DNA of 35,333 nt from Tubiluchus corallicola. Its lineage: Eukaryota > Priapulida > Priapulimorpha > Priapulimorphida > Tubiluchidae. The stretch covers positions 1 to 35,333 of the forward strand of contig JAQGDQ010000713.1 of the NCBI GenBank assembly GCA_030141605.1, given 5' to 3'. The notes under the pieces were generated by a model. That model saw only the letters and a program-made list of their open reading frames with translations. It did no database searches and was not told the origin of the DNA. Positions 32,227 to 35,333 of the stretch are shown in pieces. Position 1 is the first letter of the stretch; each line of letters begins with the position of its first letter. The position numbers and the translations under genes were made by a program.

Positions 32227-33797
32227 TCATATTATGCTGGTACAGATTGTCAGAAGTAATGTCAAGAATATGTTTGTCTGTGTTGTCGAAGTTCCTCCAT
32301 CGATAAGAGCCCTGATGTTATTTAAGCTGCAGTTAAAGTCTGAAATGTTTGGATTTTCGCCGCCTTCTATTCGTGGCACCCAGCAGTCCAGCCGAAGTTT
32401 CTTCCATTTTACTTGCATCATCCAGATGGCATCGCAGTCACAAACTAATCTGCTGCTTTTAAAATGGAATTTCACGTTAAAAAAGTTATTGTTTCTATGC
32501 AGGCGCAGTTTTGTCATGCGACTTATTTTCGTGAACGAGATTGCGATGTATCGAAATTTAGGATTGTTTGAAAGATCGAGGTTTGCAGTTGTGAGACTTT
32601 TGCAGAACTTCAATATAAGCAACTCTAAACGATGCATATTGTAAAATGCTTTGGGGTGAATCGCTGTCATTCCTTTAATGTACTTCACAGCGAGAGATAC
32701 AGGCGAACCTTGCGTAAAGTTTTCTCCGAGGTAGTTCATGTGGCCATAGTCGATTGCCAGGGTGTTAACATGCTTGCCTTCCAAAAAATTATTTGGCAAA
32801 CTTTTCGCTTTAAAAAAGGTGATTCTTAATTTCAGGGCAAGACCAAAACCTGGATATGGGACCGAATTTGATATTTCCTCCAGTTTTGTGGAATCCAAGT
32901 CCATTTGCTTGCCATCGCAATCTATCGTGCAATAAAATTTCCGTAATTTAGTTACATTACACGTGGATACAGTGAAGCTGCAATCTTCATATATACTCGT
33001 ATCGTTGGGACAAAAATCTAGAATGGTCAGTGAAGACGCCCAAGAATGGACTTCAGGCTTTTTGCCTGCTACATGCCAGCAGTGTATTTTACTACTACGC
33101 CACTGGTTTTTTTTCATCCATACGGTTCTACAATCACATCTAAAATTCTCATTTAGTTCGAATGTAATCTTCACTTTCTCGGGCGTCACGCCGCATGAAA
33201 TTTTGGCTTATCCATCGTAGCGATCGCGGTTTTTATTACATGAAGTTCTTCAAATTTTGGAGAGTTTGACACGTCCAAAAAATGCCACTCTGTCAGACTT
33301 TGACAATAGTCAACAAACAGATGTTTTAGTGAAATTAAATTTTTGAATGCCTTTGGATGTATTTTTACTAGTTGTTTGTTTTCCTTTATTTTAACAAATT
33401 CAACACCTTGCGCGAGTAGAAAGTTCTCCCGGAGTTCTGTTATCCCATCACTTTCTTTTATTTGGAATTCCTCAACTTCAATGTCTTGTAAAAAATTTGA
33501 TGGTAATGCATTGCTTTCGTAGCGCTTCACTGTAATGTCAAATGCCTTTCCACCAAGGTGAGTGTTTATTGCTGTTCGTAATTTTTCGACAATACCTGCG
33601 TTGGTTGTGCCATCAAAGCCACAAGTGATGCCAGTGTCACCCCGTGCATTTTCAGACCTCCAGCAGTTTTCACTAAGAATTCCGCTTGACGTACCGACAA
33701 ATATATCCGTATACGTGCTGACATCCAGTGTAATAAAAATGAGGCAGAAAACTTTCACAGAACTGCTGTTTGGGGGTATTAGTGCCATCACCTGCAT
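32227..33797 (-). pseudogene. LRR-like GPI-anchored protein, copy 5 (one frameshift)
   Basis: Full-length, with an eight-residue T run (33107-33114) as in the intact copy and an open second half through the GPI-type tail. The only break is the 1-nt loss near 33185-33196 that also occurs in copy 1 with the same flanking bases (CACGCCGCATG). It ends module 1 as KPKFHAA. Module 2 patch sequences are a mixture: the strand at LALKLRITFF is nearest to copy 1, while DYGHMNY and SLAVKY match copy 2. The lesion is not in a homopolymer and is shared, so it is more likely real than a sequencing error. Confidence 0.82.
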
Positions 33798-35064
33798 TGC
33801 TGGAAGTTTCTTGTTCCCCTAAAGCAGGATGACAGCATGTTGTGACATGTAGTCATGTCAATAATTACTAGGGAATACAAGCTGTTTCACAGTCGTTACT
33901 AATGACAACAATTGTTTAGTTATGTCGTCGTATATATATGTAAGAGTCAAGGCTACAGCTCTGACGGCGGCACTATTTGCGGTGATCTATATTTCAAAAG
34001 AAATGTCTCGATCTAGTGTCGTGCCATTGGGGGTTTATTTTTCGAATCGGGTTCACCGGGACGAAAATTGGGGGAGGGGTAAAGAAACCTCGAAAAATGG
34101 CCATTTTTGGCCGTTTTTTGCAAAACTTATACCTCTTATTTTTGGACAGCGGGAACGAGCCATGTGTGGTGCTGGCTATGGATAGATAGCCCCCGTTCAG
34201 CAGTGGGTGTAGTAGGCATATTTAAAATTCGTGAGAGGGCCATGGCGTTCTGCAACAGGCATTTTCCCGCACCCAACTTGCGATTTTTTCGAAATATTGG
34301 TCAAATTGCCTGTAGAAAAAAGGTTCTAGCGGCGCCTGGTGGGACTTTTGGAAGAAGAATTATAGTTCTTTAGAAAGTGGAAGAACAGTGCTACACGATG
34401 GTGTGGGCTATATTTTAGGACACGTCTGCCAAGAAGAGTACCGGCGAGTTAATTAGATGCTCTATTTTTGGCAATTTTCCCTTTGTTCTGACGTCATCCC
34501 TTATACTCTGCCTATAACTTTAATTCAGTAAAAGCTGCTACTGGTTTTGCGTTATAAGTGAGGACTATGTAGGATGATTACGTATTATTGATTATAAGTG
34601 TATTTATACGCAAAATTTTTCACAGGGGCTTTGCTAGTCTAGTATGAAAGTTAGAACAAGTTCGCTCTATGCATAAATTTTATGCATGCTGTACTTTGTA
34701 ATAACCCCTTAACATGACATTCTTAATTTGGTACTTGACTTGACTATGGGTAAATGGGGGCAGTGGGGACAACATGTGAGATGGTTTGCATGCAGAGGTT
34801 TCTTAAACAGAAGGACTGAGCCTGGGTGTAACACTGTTGAAAGTTTGCAGAGGTGTGCTGATGATGCTGTCCTTTCAAATTGACCTGTTTATTTTCCACT
34901 CATTTAGTTCAAGTTACACCATTTTAAGCTGAAAAGTGCAAAGCAAAAAACATTGTTTCCTACAAAAAATCAAAAGCAACATGAACTTCTTATCATCATA
35001 CCCGCATTTATGATTCATCATTATTAATGCCAAGCTGTTCTCTTATAAGAATTAACGTTCTTTC
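33798..35064. other. upstream spacer of copy 5
   Basis: Conserved non-coding part of the array unit, with the TATA-like tract near 33930 and the MSSYIYVRVK-type block at 33922. No gene recognised. Confidence 0.7.
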
Positions 35065-35333
35065 TATGTTTTAATATGTTGTTTATTGCTGCTGACGATA
35101 GTTTCGACACCAACTGTCATTTTCAATGCTATAAATCATGCCAAAACAAACAATTAGCACAATTATGACACTACCTACCAAGGCATAAAATAAATTATAT
35201 CATTAAACATGTTGTTTTATTGCTGCAGACGATTGTTTCGACACCAACTGTCATTTTCAATGCTATAAATCAAGCCCAAAGAAATAATCAGCACAATTAT
35301 GACACTACCTACCAAGGCATAAAATAAATTATA
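35065..35333. repeat. 134-bp satellite, at least two copies, runs off the window
   Basis: GCTGCTGACGA near 35079 and GCTGCAGACGA near 35222, the same satellite as in the other spacers. This suggests another array unit could follow beyond the window. Confidence 0.9.

Larger units (their letters stand above)
17794..35333 (-). repeat. tandem segmental array carrying the LRR-like gene
   Basis: Five gene copies in the same orientation. Their shared ATG codons (MAL) lie at 19304, 24059, 27456, 29161 and 33788, so spacings are 4755, 3397, 1705 and 4627 bp. A full unit reads, left to right: a roughly 1-kb spacer with a hAT transposase fragment, a twofold 124-bp repeat, the minus-strand gene, about 1.2 kb of conserved non-coding DNA, and a 134-bp satellite. 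The first copy is a partial unit starting at 17794. The unit between copies 2 and 3 lacks about 1.3 kb (satellite copies and hAT part), joined near 25492. The fourth is a 1705-bp partial duplicate. The array runs off the right end of the window. Confidence 0.93.

Overview
This is eukaryotic nuclear DNA from a metazoan, most likely an invertebrate. The genes have introns with GT-AG splice sites, the DNA is AT-rich, long triplet microsatellites are present, and remnants of pogo-like, hAT, piggyBac-like and non-LTR elements are scattered through it. A chelicerate or other arthropod is a working guess only; nothing here fixes the taxon.

Layout. (1) 1-9.0 kb is gene-poor: a (TC)n and a (AAT)n microsatellite, a TA-flanked MITE, a decayed minus-strand LINE whose ORF end has been amplified four times, an intact-ended hAT element carrying a transposase C-terminal fragment, and short tandem repeats. 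(2) 9.06-15.47 kb holds the first four coding exons, on the plus strand, of a class IA phosphoinositide 3-kinase catalytic subunit closest to p110-alpha (PIK3CA). They include a 16-nt first coding exon and encode the complete adaptor-binding domain plus the start of the linker to the Ras-binding domain. Its introns are loaded with transposons (a MITE nested in a piggyBac-like element) and minisatellites. I see no later PIK3CA exon. (3) 15.47-17.79 kb is downstream intronic or intergenic DNA with a 30-bp minisatellite, a GC-rich block and a 145-bp tandem repeat. (4) 17.79 kb to the end is a tandem array of a segment carrying a minus-strand, intronless gene for a secreted, probably GPI-anchored protein made of two tandem leucine-rich-repeat (LRR)-like modules, each capped by a CxC...CW...C LRR C-terminal motif.

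Five copies of the LRR-like gene are present. Only one (22497-24059, 520 aa) is fully open. Two differ from it by a single 1-nt frameshift each, and two are frameshifted and 3'-truncated. Two of the five are parts of a 1705-bp tandem duplication that looks identical by eye. Each array unit also carries a 134-bp satellite, a fragment of hAT transposase and long shared non-coding flanks.

The most interesting signal is in the second LRR module. Otherwise near-identical copies differ sharply at alternating residues of short beta-strand-like patches, while the intervening core codons stay the same even at the nucleotide level. Alleles of these patches are shuffled among copies. The combination of LRR, LRRCT, probable GPI tail, defective neighbouring copies and mosaic hypervariable strand positions resembles, by analogy only, the architecture of agnathan variable lymphocyte receptors. 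A simpler reading is a young tandem family under diversifying selection with gene conversion.
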